From the NCBI RefSeq assembly GCF_001908725.1, contig NZ_CP018725.1:4030001-4094000 (forward strand): DNA of 64,000 nt, given 5' to 3'. A program made the translations under genes and the position numbers. This DNA comes from Xanthomonas vesicatoria ATCC 35937 (GTDB lineage Bacteria; Pseudomonadota; Gammaproteobacteria; Xanthomonadales; Xanthomonadaceae). Within the stretch, counting starts at the first letter, position 1. Each line of letters opens with the position of its first letter. Below the pieces are notes generated by a model. The model made no database searches. It was not told where the DNA came from and saw only the letters and a program-made list of their open reading frames with translations. Of the stretch, positions 1 through 9,596 are shown piece after piece.

Positions 1-449
1 CGCTGCGCGCGTGCATCCAGTTCGGCCGCAATGCGTGCGTGGTACGGCGCGAAGATCGCATCGATACGCTGTTGGCGATCGGCGGGGCTCAACGCCAGGT
101 TGCCGGGAATGGAGGTGCCGTCGCTGATCTCCGGCATCCGGCTGGCCGCGCCCTCGGGCCGGTTGCAGTCGATCACCAGCCGCGAATAGGTCTGGGCGAT
201 AGCGAAGGCATCCAGCGCGTCGGCCAGCAAGCGCGTGACCTGCGCAATGCCGATATCCCAGCCGATATGGCGGTCCAGCTCATGCTGCGGCAGGCCCAGA
301 TTGGCCAGCCGTGCAGGCACGCGCCGGCCGGCGTGATCGGCGATCAACAACCACGGCGATGCCGCCTGCGCGTTGCGTACGGTGAACGCAGGCGGATCCT
401 CTGTGCCAAGCAATGGAACGGCAGCGGCATCAACCACGCGGCGTGCCAT
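1..449 (-). CDS. N-formylglutamate amidohydrolase family protein (3' end outside window)
   Basis: The first 149 residues of a protein I assign to the N-formylglutamate amidohydrolase (FGase) family, which removes formyl groups from formylglutamate-type amides. Visible family features are a metal-site-like segment LLIADHAGRRVP near residue 30, then HIGWDIG, SRLVIDCNR and a conserved MPEISDGTSIPGN stretch. The ATG at 447-449 overlaps the end of the upstream NUDIX gene by 20 bp, so the two are probably translated from one message as the last genes of a four-gene minus-strand operon. The C-terminus lies beyond base 1. The family call is fairly sure; the true substrate is not. Confidence 0.8.
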   Translation of the reverse strand, partial: MARRVVDAAAVPLLGTEDPPAFTVRNAQAASPWLLIADHAGRRVPARLANLGLPQHELDRHIGWDIGIAQVTRLLADALDAFAIAQTYSRLVIDCNRPEGAASRMPEISDGTSIPGNLALSPADRQQRIDAIFAPYHARIAAELDARAQ

Positions 450-981
450 CCAGTGCGTGATCGACCAGGTACAACCCGGCCCACAACTTGGGATCCATCT
501 GATAGCCCTCGGCCATCTTCTGCACCAGCCAGGCGCCGACCTGCGCGCGCGGGATTTCGTGCACGGTGATGTCCTCGCTGGCATCGCCGCCGCCTGCGCC
601 GACCTTGCGCAGCCCGGTGGCGCGCACGAAGGCGATCTTTTCGCTGCTGGCACCGGCCGAGGTGGGGCCGATCATCAGCACTTCGGCATGCTCGGCAGTC
701 CAGCCGGTTTCTTCTTCCAGTTCGCGGATCGCCGACAGTTCGATCGATTCATCGGCGTGTACATCGCCGACCAGTCCGGCCGGCATTTCGATGGTGCGCG
801 CCTGCAGCGGCACGCGGAACTGTTCGACGAACAGCATCGCATCGTCCGGCGTCACCGCCACGATGATCGCGGCCAGGCCGCCGGCGTGCACGCGTTCGGA
901 ATACTCCCAGGTGCCGCGCACGACCATGCGCTGGTACTTGCCTTCGTAGACCACGGTGGGCGGGGTGTCGTGTCGGTTCAT
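430..981 (-). CDS. NUDIX hydrolase (ADP-ribose pyrophosphatase-like)
   Basis: A 183-residue protein carrying a perfect NUDIX box (GDVHADESIELSAIREL, then EEETGW), that is G-x5-E-x7-RE-L-x-EE-x-G-W, which binds Mg2+ and cleaves nucleoside diphosphates linked to another moiety. Length and the upstream beta-strand region resemble ADP-ribose or nucleotide-sugar pyrophosphatases. A much longer open frame runs upstream, but the ATG at 979-981 overlaps the exonuclease stop codon as ATGA, the same junction style as the rest of this operon, so I chose it. Substrate specificity cannot be read from the sequence. Confidence 0.9.
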   Translation of the reverse strand: MNRHDTPPTVVYEGKYQRMVVRGTWEYSERVHAGGLAAIIVAVTPDDAMLFVEQFRVPLQARTIEMPAGLVGDVHADESIELSAIRELEEETGWTAEHAEVLMIGPTSAGASSEKIAFVRATGLRKVGAGGGDASEDITVHEIPRAQVGAWLVQKMAEGYQMDPKLWAGLYLVDHALDGTPRG

Positions 982-1964
982 GGGGACGTGCCTTGAGACA
1001 GGGAAGCGGGAGGTGGGGGCAGCGCGGCGCCGTCGCACACGGCCAGCAGGCGTCGGCGCGTGAGCGGCCCGAAGCGCAGGCTGTCGCACAGGCCGATCAG
1101 CATGTCCGCATCGGCCTGCGCGCGCGTGAAACCGGCATCGGTCAAGCCAAGCGGTGCGTCGAGTGCAATCGTGGTGAGCTGGCGCCACAGCAGCGCGTGG
1201 TCGCGTTGTTCGCGTAGCCGCACGGCCATTTGCGCGGCGCCGCGCAAGCGCAGGAACGGGATCTCGTCGATACGCTCCAGCAGCGCATCCAGGCTGCCGA
1301 AATGCGCCAGCAGCACGGCCGCGGATTTGGCGCCGATGCCGGTGACGCCGGGAATGTTGTCGATCGCATCGCCGCACAGCGCCAGGTAGTCGGCAATCTG
1401 ATGGGCGTGCACGCCATGGCGCGCCTTGACCCCATCCATGCCCCAACGCAGGTTGCGCGCGTAATCCCACTGTTCGTCGTGGTCGAACAACAACTGCGAC
1501 AGATCCTTGTCGGCCGACACGATCACCCCGCGCATGCCGTGCGCACGCATGCTGTGCAAGGCGCTGCCGATCAGGTCGTCGGCCTCGTACTCGCGGTGGG
1601 CCAGCACGCTCAGGCCCAGTGCCGCGCACAGCGCCTTGCAATGCGCAAACTGGCGCCGCAATGCATCCGGTGCCGGCTCGCGGTTGCCCTTGTAGGCAGG
1701 GTAGATTGCATGCCGAAAACAGCTGTCCAGCGCTTCGTCGAAGGCGATGGTGATGTGCTGCGGGCGCTCGCGTTCCAGCAGGTCCAGCAGAAACCGCGCA
1801 AAGCCGTGCACCGCGTTGGTCGGCCAGCCTTGCGCGTCCTGAAACTCGTCCGGGATCGAATGCCAGGCACGGAACACGTACAGGCTGGCGTCGATCAGAT
1901 ACAGCGGCTCCGGGCGCGGACCGCCCGGCAGCGCCGCGGCAATGGCACCCGGCAGCGTGCTCAC
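978..1964 (-). CDS. 5'-3' exonuclease / flap endonuclease-like protein
   Basis: A 328-residue stand-alone relative of the 5' nuclease domain of DNA polymerase I (FEN family). Metal-binding and substrate motifs are visible: YLIDASLYVFRA at the N-terminus, AYKGNRE, the REYEADDLIGS and SADKDLSQLL acidic clusters, and a helix-hairpin-helix GDAIDNIPGVTGIGAKSA for duplex DNA. It has no polymerase domain. It probably removes RNA primers or flaps. The start is GTG at 1962-1964, sharing GTGA with the stop of the upstream nitroreductase gene; no good ATG lies in the correct area. Its end overlaps the NUDIX start by 4 bp. Confidence 0.9.
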   Translation of the reverse strand: MSTLPGAIAAALPGGPRPEPLYLIDASLYVFRAWHSIPDEFQDAQGWPTNAVHGFARFLLDLLERERPQHITIAFDEALDSCFRHAIYPAYKGNREPAPDALRRQFAHCKALCAALGLSVLAHREYEADDLIGSALHSMRAHGMRGVIVSADKDLSQLLFDHDEQWDYARNLRWGMDGVKARHGVHAHQIADYLALCGDAIDNIPGVTGIGAKSAAVLLAHFGSLDALLERIDEIPFLRLRGAAQMAVRLREQRDHALLWRQLTTIALDAPLGLTDAGFTRAQADADMLIGLCDSLRFGPLTRRRLLAVCDGAALPPPPASLSQGTSP

Positions 1965-2536
1965 GGGGTCCAGTCGCGCAGCAAGGCGCGCGGGTCCGGA
2001 CGCTCGCGCTCGGGCACCTGCAGGCGCGGCGTACCGATATGGATGAAGCCGGCGATGCGCTCGTTTTCGCCCAGGCCCAGATAGCCGGTGACGGCTGGGT
2101 CGTAGGCCATCCAGGCGGTCAGCCACTGCGCGCCGAAGCCATGCGCCTGCGCGGCCTGCAGCAACGCAAAACACACGCAGCCGGCGGTGAGCAGCTGTTC
2201 CTGCTCGGGCACCTTGTGCTCGGGACGTAGCGAGGCGATCACCACGATCACGACCGGCGCGTCGCCGAAGCGTCCACGTTCCTTGGCAATGGCCGCCGGC
2301 GATGCTAACGGGTCGGCGGCCTGGGTGCGTTCGGCGAGGAAATCGCCCAATGCCTGGCGTGCATCGCCGCTAATACGCAGAAAGCGGAACGGCACTAGCT
2401 TGCCGTGATCGGGCACGCGCACCGCCGACGTCAGCATGCGCAGCACGGTGTCTTCATCCGGCCCGGGCTCCCCCAGTTGTTTGGAGGGGACCGAACGACG
2501 CGCGTCCAATGCCTGTAGCGAATACGGTGCGTGCAT
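1961..2536 (-). CDS. nitroreductase family protein (YdjA-like)
   Basis: A 191-residue FMN-dependent nitroreductase-fold protein, the short type similar to YdjA. Visible features are an early RRSVP motif (flavin phosphate binding in this family), the HGKLVPFRF segment and a late region around GLGENERIAGFIHIGTP typical of the family's C-terminal half. It reduces nitro groups or quinones using NAD(P)H in related proteins; the natural substrate is unknown. It is the first gene of an operon with exonuclease, NUDIX and FGase genes, all joined by short overlaps. The start ATG at 2534-2536 is followed by a plausible N-terminus (MHAPYSLQALDARRSVP). Confidence 0.85.
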   Translation of the reverse strand: MHAPYSLQALDARRSVPSKQLGEPGPDEDTVLRMLTSAVRVPDHGKLVPFRFLRISGDARQALGDFLAERTQAADPLASPAAIAKERGRFGDAPVVIVVIASLRPEHKVPEQEQLLTAGCVCFALLQAAQAHGFGAQWLTAWMAYDPAVTGYLGLGENERIAGFIHIGTPRLQVPERERPDPRALLRDWTP

Positions 2537-2669
2537 AATTTGCGGTTCTAAGCAAAGAATGCGCCAATTATAGACGGGCCCTTCCCAACGCCGGCCGCAT
2601 GATGGCTGGCTAAGTGTTGCCTGCAGTCATGGCAGCGCTCCTTCCCGCCCGCTCTTTCAGCGTTGTCCG

Positions 2670-4900
2670 ATGACCCAGTTCGTTTTTACCGACCCGCTGC
2701 CCAGCCGCAACCCGCAACTGCTCGATCAGGTGCGCGACATCGTACTGGTGCCGCTGGCCGATGCATTCATCGATGTGCAGGACGCGCTGGCCGAGGCACT
2801 GTTCCGGCTGGCGGCCGATGCGGGCGCGGCGCAGAACGATTTCATGGAAGCCATCCAGGCCCTGCGACAGCAGCGCGAGCCGATCACCGCGCGCTTTCGC
2901 GGGCATCTGGCCAAGGCCTGGCAAGGCCTGGAGTCCGCGCGCCCCTTGTCGGCCGAGCGCACCTTGGCGCGCGGTGCGGCCGGGCTGACCCTGCTGCCCG
3001 AACAGGATCTGGAAGTCCGGCTGGCGGTGCGCAATCTGGCCGGCGCCCTGCAGCATCAATGGCGGCCGGAGCTGATGCGGCTCAATCGCTATCTGGGCTT
3101 CATCGCTGGCGGGTGGCGCATCGATGGCGACAGCAACCCGTTCGGGCCTGATCATCTGGGCGTGGCGCTGTACGAGGCCTTCCAGGGCGTGACGCTGGCG
3201 GCGAAGGTGCATCTGGCGGTGATCAAGGTCTGCGAGCAGCAGCTGATGCCGCGCGTGGGCCAGCGCTACGCGGAGCTGGAGCATTCCCTGGCGCAGGTGG
3301 CCCGTCTGCGCGAGTTACCGCAGGCGCGCCTGCGCCGCGGCGGCATTCCGCGCCAGGGCCAGGCCGGCGGCCAAGACAGCGCCGACACGCCGGACTGGAT
3401 CGCACGCTTCTTTGCCGACTGGTCTGGCGGGCAGGGGGCGCTGGTGGGCGTGGAGGTGATCGACGTGCATCTGCGTAGCGGCCGCGAAGTGCTGCCGGCC
3501 GCGTTGCACCAGCGCCTGCAGCAGGCACGCCACCTGCGCGAGACAGAGGTCGGCCTGCAGGAGTCGGCCGCACAGCGGCGGCTGTCGCCACGCGAGGTCG
3601 TGTCGGCGTTGTCGCTGCTGCAGACCATGCCCGGTGCCGGGTTCGACAGCATCGACGACGGGCAGCGCGGCTTGCCGCACGCATTGCGGCAGCACCTCAT
3701 GCGCGCGGCTGCCTCGCTTGGCGTCGACCCGGCCACCACCTGCCTGGACCCCTGCGATGCCGATGCGCTGGATCTGATCGCGCTGCTGTTCGACGCGATC
3801 CTGGTGCAGAGCCAGCTTTCCGCTGCACAGCGTCGTCTGCTCGGGCAATTGCTGGTGCCGATCGCCAAGCTGGCGATGCTCGACGGCCATCTGTTCGTAC
3901 GCGACGGCCATCCGGCGCGGCGTTTGCTCAATCTGCTGTTGGATGCCTGTGACGGCAATGGCGGCGAGACCTCCGCTGAACAGGCCTTGCTGGCGCAGGT
4001 GGAGGCGGCCGTTACGACTGTCGTGCGGGATTTCGACGAGCATCCAGCGGTCTTTCTGGCGCTGGAAGCCGAGTTCGGCGCCAGTTACGAGCAATACCGG
4101 CGGCGCGTGGACATTGCCGAGCGCCGCGCCAATGAGTTGCAACGGGCTGAAGAGCGCCGGGAACGCGCACGCGGCATCGCCGCCAGGCACTGGCCGAGCG
4201 TCTGGCACGCGGACCGCTGCCGCCGGTGGTGGAGCACTTTCTCAGCCGCGTCTGGCATCCGAGCGTGCAGCAGGCCGCGCTACGCACCGATGGCGCCGGC
4301 CCGGACCTGGAGGCTGCCATGGCAGTGGGCGATGCCGTGCTGGCGCAATTGACGCCTGCACGCAGCGACACGGGCCTGGACACGCAGCGCGCGGCGCTGC
4401 TGCAGGCCTTTGCATTGGCCGGCCTTGGGGCGCGCGAGGCCGAGCAGGCCGTGCAGGAATTGCTGCGCGCGCTGGCGCCCACGCCGGCTGCCGCCGATGC
4501 GGAACCGCTTGCGCCCACCCTGACCGCGTTGAGCCTGGCGCCCAGCCCGGCCGACCCGGTGGCAGAGCCGCTGACACCGATGCTCGATGCCGGTGCGCAG
4601 GTCGAATTCGATCGCATCACCGCCGACTTCTTTCGCGCCCTGGCAATCGGGACCAGCCTGGATTTCGTCGACCGCGAAGGCCGCGTCCAGGCGGGCAAGC
4701 TGTCGTGGATCAGCCCGATTTCCGGGCGGCTGATGTTCGTCAATCGGCGCGGCGGGCGGCTGTGCGTGTCTTCGCCCGAAGAACTGGCCATGATGGTCTG
4801 GCTGGACCGCTTGCGACTGCACCGCGAAGAAGACGCCTTCTATAGCGCGATGCAGGGCGTCGTAGACGGTCTGGATGACCCCGGCCACCTGAAGCCTTAA
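2670..4900 (+). pseudogene. DUF1631 family gene, frameshifted
   Basis: A DUF1631-family gene of unknown function broken by one frameshift. The first frame runs from ATG 2670 and reads family sequence until about residue 505, then goes out of frame and stops at 4352. Family sequence resumes in another frame from about 4187 (ALAERLARGPLPPVVEHF) to 4900. Adding one C after 4184 restores GCC GCC CAG GCA CTG and joins the halves, so a one-base deletion (or sequencing error) explains it. The C-terminal DFVDREGRVQAGKLSWISPI region resembles a PilZ-like beta-barrel. The intact paralogue follows at 5123. It may be a true pseudogene or an assembly artefact. Confidence 0.8.
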
Positions 4901-5122
4901 CCCCCGCAGGCGTATAACGGGCAACGGCAGGCTCCACCGCAGCGTTGCGAGCTAGGATGTGGGTTTGACACGCAAACCCTGGGCGGTCACGAGCAAAGTG
5001 AGGGATGCGTCACACTTAACGAACGAGCGAAACGCCTACCATGCGAGGGCGGAATTTGGGGCCGCGCCTGTTATTCCTCGTTTGAATATTTTCACGCCTG
5101 CAGAGGCGGGGAGCCTTTGCGC

Positions 5123-7480
5123 ATGACTTTTCAGCCCAGTCCGTCGGGACATCCGGGCCGTGACCAACGCTTGCTCGAGCAGGCGCACGACGTGTTCGTG
5201 CCCGCGCTTGTGCAGGTGTTTGCAGCTGCAGTCGCGCATTTTGATGATGTCCTGTTTGATCGCGCCGAATCCGCTGGCGCATCACAGTTGCTGTTTCTCG
5301 ATGGCATGCGCGAGCTGCGCCGCAAGCGCGAAGAGGTGACTACCCAATTCCGTCAGCAGTTGGAAGACGGTTGGCAGGCGCTGTTGCTCGGGGCGCCGTT
5401 GTCCGCTGAAGTGGTGCTGGCCGGCGACATGGGCACCGGCCCGCTCAGTCTGGTGCCCGAGCACGTGCTCGAATCACGGTTGGCGGTGCGCAACCTTGCC
5501 ACCGTATTGCTGCGCGACTTCAAGCAGGTGCTGGCGCGGGTCGACCGTCGTCTGGGCTGGATTGCCGGTGGTCTGGAACTGGTGGCCGACACCAACCCGA
5601 TCGGTCCGGAACATCTGGGCGTGGCGATCCACGAAGCATTCGCCACCTGCGACCTGGCGCCGGAAGTGCGCCTGGTGGTGATCAAGCTTTGCGAGCGCGA
5701 CCTGGCTGAGCCCATTGGCAAGTTGTACGCGCGTCTGGACGAAACCCTGGCCAAGGCCGGCGTGATGCCGGAGATTTCGCAGCCCAAACGCCCGCCACCG
5801 CGCATGCAGCCGCGTGGCGAGACGCCTGAAGAACGCGCGCAGGCCGAGGCTTACGGCGGCAACGCCGAGATGGGCGGAGACGATCAGAACGACCAATACG
5901 CGCCAGCCTGGGCCAATCGGTTTCTGGATCGCTGGGCGCATAGCCGTGGCCGCATGCAGGCCGCCGCACAACGCGGCCATGCCGATGGCGGCGGCCCTGG
6001 CGGGATGGAAGGCGACGCCGATCACCCGGGCGGCAGTCAGGGCATGTTGCTGGATGCGCTGCACGAATTGCTGCAGCAGACCCGTAACGTGCGTGATAGC
6101 GCGGCCTCAGCCGCGTCGGTGGCGGTGGGCCAGCAACGTCCGCTGAGCCAGCGCGAGATGATGTCGGTGTTGTCGTTGCTGCAGGCCACGCCCAGCGCGA
6201 CGCTGCAGGCGGCGATCGGCGACGACAACGAATCGCTTGCGCAGCGTTTGAAAAACGAAGTGCTCAACAGCGCCACGCGTCTGGGCGTGGACCCGGCCAC
6301 CGCCAAACTCGATCCGATGGACGAGGATGCGATCGATCTGGTCGGAATGCTGTTCGACGTGATGTTGGACGAGCGCGATTTGGAGAGCCGCTCGCGCGAG
6401 ATGATTGGCCGGCTGGTGGTGCCCTTCGTCAAGGTGGCGCTGCTGGACCGCAAGATGTTCGTGCAGAAGACCCATCCAGCGCGGCGCCTGCTCAACTCGC
6501 TGGCCGAGGCTTGCGAGGGCAACAACGGCGACAGTGCTGCCGAGCGCGTGCTGATGGGCAAGGTCGAAGAAATCGTCGACCGCCTAGTGGCCGAATTCAA
6601 CGAGAACCTGGCGATCTTCCTCACCCTGGAAGAAGAGTTCCGCGACTTCCTGTCGCAGCATCGCCGCCGTGTGGAAATTGCCGAACGCCGCGCCACCGAA
6701 ACCCAGCGCGGCCAGGAAAAACTGGAGCTGGCGCGCAGCCGCGCGCTGGCCGAGCTGGAGCAACGCGTGCTGGCCGGTGCACCGTTGCCCAAGGCTGTAG
6801 AGGATTTCCTGCGTCAGCCATGGCTGCATCACCTGACCATGGCGATCCTGCGCGATGGCGACGAAGGTCCCGGCACAGTGGAAGCATTGGCGCTGGCCGA
6901 CGGCGTGTTGGAAGAACTGGGCGAGGCACGCCGCCACATCATCGGCAAGCCGTGGCTGCAGGTCTGGCAACCGGCGTTGCATCGCGTGTTCGCCAGCGTG
7001 GGCTTGCATGGCGACGCGGTGGTGGTGGCAATCACCGCGTTGCACGACACCTTGCAGGCCATTGCCGAGGCGCGCCCGGAGCTGGAAAAAGCCTTGCCGG
7101 AACTGCCGCAGGTCAACCTGCCGCCGCCAGCCGCCGAAAGCGTCAGCGTGGTGCTGGGTGCCGAAGCGGTGGCGCAGAGCATCGACAGTGCCGATGCCGA
7201 GCGGTTCCGCGCGATGGATATCGGTACCTGGCTGGATTTCGTCGACAAGGACGGCAAGGTGCAGGCCGGCAAGCTGTCGTGGGTGAGCCCGATCTCGCAG
7301 CGGCTGTTGTTCGTCAACCGTCGCGGTGTGCGTTTTTGCGTCGCCTCGCCGGAAGAACTGGCGGTGATGGTGCGGCTAGGCCGCCTGCGCGAACACATCA
7401 ACGACGGCGCGTTCGACAGTGCGATGCAGGGCGTGATCGACCGGCTGGACCCGTTGCACAACAGCGGCACGGTGCACTGA
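5123..7480 (+). CDS. DUF1631 family protein, intact paralogue
   Basis: A 785-residue, mostly helical cytoplasmic protein of the DUF1631 family, whose molecular role is not established. It aligns end to end with the broken copy just upstream (shared NPIGPEHLGVA, LDRKMFVQKTHPARRLLN and AERRATE segments). A C-terminal DFVDKDGKVQAGKLSWVSPI domain looks like the PilZ-type region described for this family, which hints at c-di-GMP or regulator binding, but I cannot confirm the binding residues. I chose ATG 5123 rather than TTG 5117 because GGGAG at 5109-5113 sits at proper spacing. About 220 bp separate it from the upstream copy. Confidence 0.85.
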   Translation: MTFQPSPSGHPGRDQRLLEQAHDVFVPALVQVFAAAVAHFDDVLFDRAESAGASQLLFLDGMRELRRKREEVTTQFRQQLEDGWQALLLGAPLSAEVVLAGDMGTGPLSLVPEHVLESRLAVRNLATVLLRDFKQVLARVDRRLGWIAGGLELVADTNPIGPEHLGVAIHEAFATCDLAPEVRLVVIKLCERDLAEPIGKLYARLDETLAKAGVMPEISQPKRPPPRMQPRGETPEERAQAEAYGGNAEMGGDDQNDQYAPAWANRFLDRWAHSRGRMQAAAQRGHADGGGPGGMEGDADHPGGSQGMLLDALHELLQQTRNVRDSAASAASVAVGQQRPLSQREMMSVLSLLQATPSATLQAAIGDDNESLAQRLKNEVLNSATRLGVDPATAKLDPMDEDAIDLVGMLFDVMLDERDLESRSREMIGRLVVPFVKVALLDRKMFVQKTHPARRLLNSLAEACEGNNGDSAAERVLMGKVEEIVDRLVAEFNENLAIFLTLEEEFRDFLSQHRRRVEIAERRATETQRGQEKLELARSRALAELEQRVLAGAPLPKAVEDFLRQPWLHHLTMAILRDGDEGPGTVEALALADGVLEELGEARRHIIGKPWLQVWQPALHRVFASVGLHGDAVVVAITALHDTLQAIAEARPELEKALPELPQVNLPPPAAESVSVVLGAEAVAQSIDSADAERFRAMDIGTWLDFVDKDGKVQAGKLSWVSPISQRLLFVNRRGVRFCVASPEELAVMVRLGRLREHINDGAFDSAMQGVIDRLDPLHNSGTVH

Positions 7481-7879
7481 GCGAATGCATGGATGGCGCA
7501 GCGCTGTCGCTGCGCGGTGTGGGCCAGATCGCTGCCTTCGGAGAGCATGCTTTGGAGCAGCGACATGCGTTGCTGGGGCGACCATCGCGGCGGTGTTGCC
7601 GTATCGGTGTTTGAGCTGTTGGAGTCAGGCTTGCTCTTGAAGCAGGCGCCGGATGTCCTTGGCATTGTCGCGTTCCGGAACGTCAGGCGGCGCGTTCAAC
7701 GCACATTGGCAGGCGCGGGATTATTGCAGCCGCAAACACGACGTCTGCTGCCATATCGCGCAACACGAGAGCACTGCCGTTGCGATCGAGTTGCGCAGCA
7801 CGCATTCACCGATGCATTGGCCTTGACGCTTACACGCCGGCCGCCACGCCGGCGATGCGCGCATTACGCAGCGCAGTCC
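7481..7879. other. intergenic stretch without recognised gene
   Basis: About 400 bases between the DUF1631 gene and the convergent alpha/beta hydrolase gene. An open frame crosses it, but it is very rich in Arg and Cys, resembles no family and runs antisense through the hydrolase, as expected of a GC-rich shadow. I see no terminator with a T-run. Confidence 0.6.
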
Positions 7880-8743
7880 TCAGGCCGATGCCGGTCCAAT
7901 GAACTCCAACGCTCGCGTGATTACCGACGCGTGATCGACCATGCGGTTATGGCCCAGCCCTTCGGTACTGAACAGCTGCGCGCCCGGCCACAGTGCGGCA
8001 AAGCGCGCGCCTTCTTCCCACGGCGTCTCGCGGTCGCGGCGGTCGTGGATGATCAGCGCCGGGCGATCGAAGTGCGGCAGGTGCGCGGTCGCATCGAAGT
8101 CGGCAAAGCGCTTGCCGGTAAGCTGGAACAGCCAGTTTTCGAACGGCGCGAATGTGCCGGATGCGATGCCGAATGCGCGGAACTGCCGTTGCGCGCTGGC
8201 GGCCGGCGCCAGCAGCGGGGCGATCAACACGTAACGGGCCGGACGCCATGCCGGGTCATCGGCGAACACCACCGATGCCGCCCCCAGCGAATGACCGATG
8301 AAGACCGCAGGCCGGCCAAAGCGCTCGCCGATCTGGCGCAGCATCGTTACAAAGTGCGGCATATTGCTCATCTTGCCGCTGCTCAGGCCATGCGCCGCCT
8401 GGTCGAACGCTAGCACCGCATAGCCAAGCGCGCGCAGCTGCGGCACCCAGGCCGCAAAGCGCAGGCCGTAGCTGGCCCAGCCGTGCGACAACAGCACGTA
8501 TGGCTGTTGTGCGGGGTCGCCCCACTGGTAGACGGCGGTGTCGATACCCTCGATGTGCAGGGTCTGCCGCTGCACGTTGGCCAGCGTCGCAGCGATGGCG
8601 GCGGCCTGCCGGCGCCCAGCCGCACCCGGGGTGACGAACTGGCGCGCCAGATAGCGGCCAGTGGGGCCCGGGGCCACGCGACTGGCTCCGCTCATCAGAC
8701 CGCGGAGCAGTCGCGCACGCAATTTGGCGATGGACGAACTCAT
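7880..8743 (-). CDS. alpha/beta hydrolase
   Basis: A 287-residue alpha/beta-hydrolase-fold enzyme. The nucleophile elbow is GHSLG, the oxyanion region is LSHGWASYG, an acidic residue lies in IIHDRRDRETPW and the catalytic His in EGLGHNRMVDH. The substrate is unknown; similarity is to esterase/lysophospholipase-type hydrolases. I placed the start at the ATG at 8741-8743, preceded by AAGGAC at good spacing. The longer open frame would run through the operator region. The gene is divergent from a TetR regulator, with twin palindromes in the 130-bp gap, so it is probably the regulator's target. Confidence 0.9.
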   Translation of the reverse strand: MSSSIAKLRARLLRGLMSGASRVAPGPTGRYLARQFVTPGAAGRRQAAAIAATLANVQRQTLHIEGIDTAVYQWGDPAQQPYVLLSHGWASYGLRFAAWVPQLRALGYAVLAFDQAAHGLSSGKMSNMPHFVTMLRQIGERFGRPAVFIGHSLGAASVVFADDPAWRPARYVLIAPLLAPAASAQRQFRAFGIASGTFAPFENWLFQLTGKRFADFDATAHLPHFDRPALIIHDRRDRETPWEEGARFAALWPGAQLFSTEGLGHNRMVDHASVITRALEFIGPASA

Positions 8744-8776
8744 GGGAAAGTCCTTGTGGTGGAGGGTGCGTCGCAT

Positions 8777-8795
8777 ATCTTGTCGATGGCAAGAT
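8777..8795. promoter_or_regulatory. palindromic operator, site 1
   Basis: ATCTTGTCGATGGCAAGAT: perfect 6-bp arms ATCTTG/CAAGAT around a 7-bp centre, in the divergent promoter region of the hydrolase and TetR genes. It recurs almost unchanged 41 bp downstream. The role as TetR operator is inferred from position and symmetry. Confidence 0.75.
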
Positions 8796-8817
8796 GCAGC
8801 ACAAGTCTGCCGATTGA

Positions 8818-8836
8818 ATCTTGTCAGCGTCAAGAT
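8818..8836. promoter_or_regulatory. palindromic operator, site 2
   Basis: ATCTTGTCAGCGTCAAGAT: the same ATCTTGTC-N-CAAGAT palindrome as site 1. The 41-bp centre-to-centre distance is close to four helical turns, placing two regulator dimers on the same DNA face. It lies 37 bp before the TetR start codon, so autoregulation is likely. Confidence 0.75.
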
Positions 8837-8873
8837 GATCTGCTCCACTGAGATCCCGATAAACGAAGCCGCC

Positions 8874-9473
8874 ATGTCGCGATTAGACGTCCCTGCTGCC
8901 TATCACCACGGCGATCTGCCAGCCGCGCTGCGTCGGGCTGGCTGGGAGCTGGTCGGCGAATCGGGCGTGCGTGGGTTGACCTTGCGCGAATGCGCGCGCC
9001 GGGCCGGGGTCTCACACGCCGCACCGGCGCATCACTTCGGTTCGCTGGAGGGATTGCTGGCGGAACTGGCGGCCGATGGCTACGAGCGCATGCTCGCGCG
9101 CATCCACGCAACCCAGCAGGAACTTGCCAACCCCCTGCTGGGCTGCGGGTTGGGATATGTGCGATTCGCCATCGACTATCCGCAGCAGTTCCGGCTGATG
9201 CTGGGCCTGGACGTGCGTGCGCGCAGCCTGCCAAGGCTGCAGCAGGCCAGCGAGGCGGCCATGGCCTGCCTGCGCGACACGGTGCGCACGCAGTGGATTG
9301 CCCGCCACGGCGGGGCGCCGGCTGCCGAGCTGCTGGAACAGCGCACCCTGCTGGCGTGGAGCGCAGTGCACGGTTATGCCTCGCTGGCGATCGACCGCAA
9401 GTACGACGCCTTGCGCGCGTTTGCGCCTGAAGCGGTATTCGCCCCGTTGCTGCATGCGGTGCTGGAGCCCTGA
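8874..9473 (+). CDS. TetR/AcrR family transcriptional regulator
   Basis: A 199-residue TetR-type regulator. The N-terminal helix-turn-helix region is visible at about residues 10-60 (ALRRAGWELVGESGVRGLTL, then RECARRAGVSHAAPAHHFGS, with the family's H-F recognition-helix end). The remaining helices form a ligand-binding domain with no recognisable ligand signature. It starts at ATG 8874; the open frame upstream crosses the operators and is not used. It faces away from the alpha/beta hydrolase gene and the gap holds two palindromic operators, so it probably represses that gene and itself. Confidence 0.9.
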   Translation: MSRLDVPAAYHHGDLPAALRRAGWELVGESGVRGLTLRECARRAGVSHAAPAHHFGSLEGLLAELAADGYERMLARIHATQQELANPLLGCGLGYVRFAIDYPQQFRLMLGLDVRARSLPRLQQASEAAMACLRDTVRTQWIARHGGAPAAELLEQRTLLAWSAVHGYASLAIDRKYDALRAFAPEAVFAPLLHAVLEP

Positions 9474-9596
9474 GGGGCGATCTGCGAGGCAACTGCAGTA
9501 CGTGCCGAGGTGGTGACCCGGCCGCAGCACGCGTTCCAGGCCCCGCGGCCACGCTCTGCTAGCATCGCCGCACTGAGCGCGAGACCGGAGCAACCC

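Noticed and set aside
430-1641. 403-codon version of the NUDIX gene
   Set aside because: The extra N-terminal 220 residues are Arg-rich and lie antisense-free but out of frame within the exonuclease gene; the ATGA overlap at 978-981 gives the proper start.
7493-8413. Plus-strand open frame of 306 codons
   Set aside because: It crosses the intergenic gap and runs antisense to the alpha/beta hydrolase; Arg/Cys-rich, with no motif.
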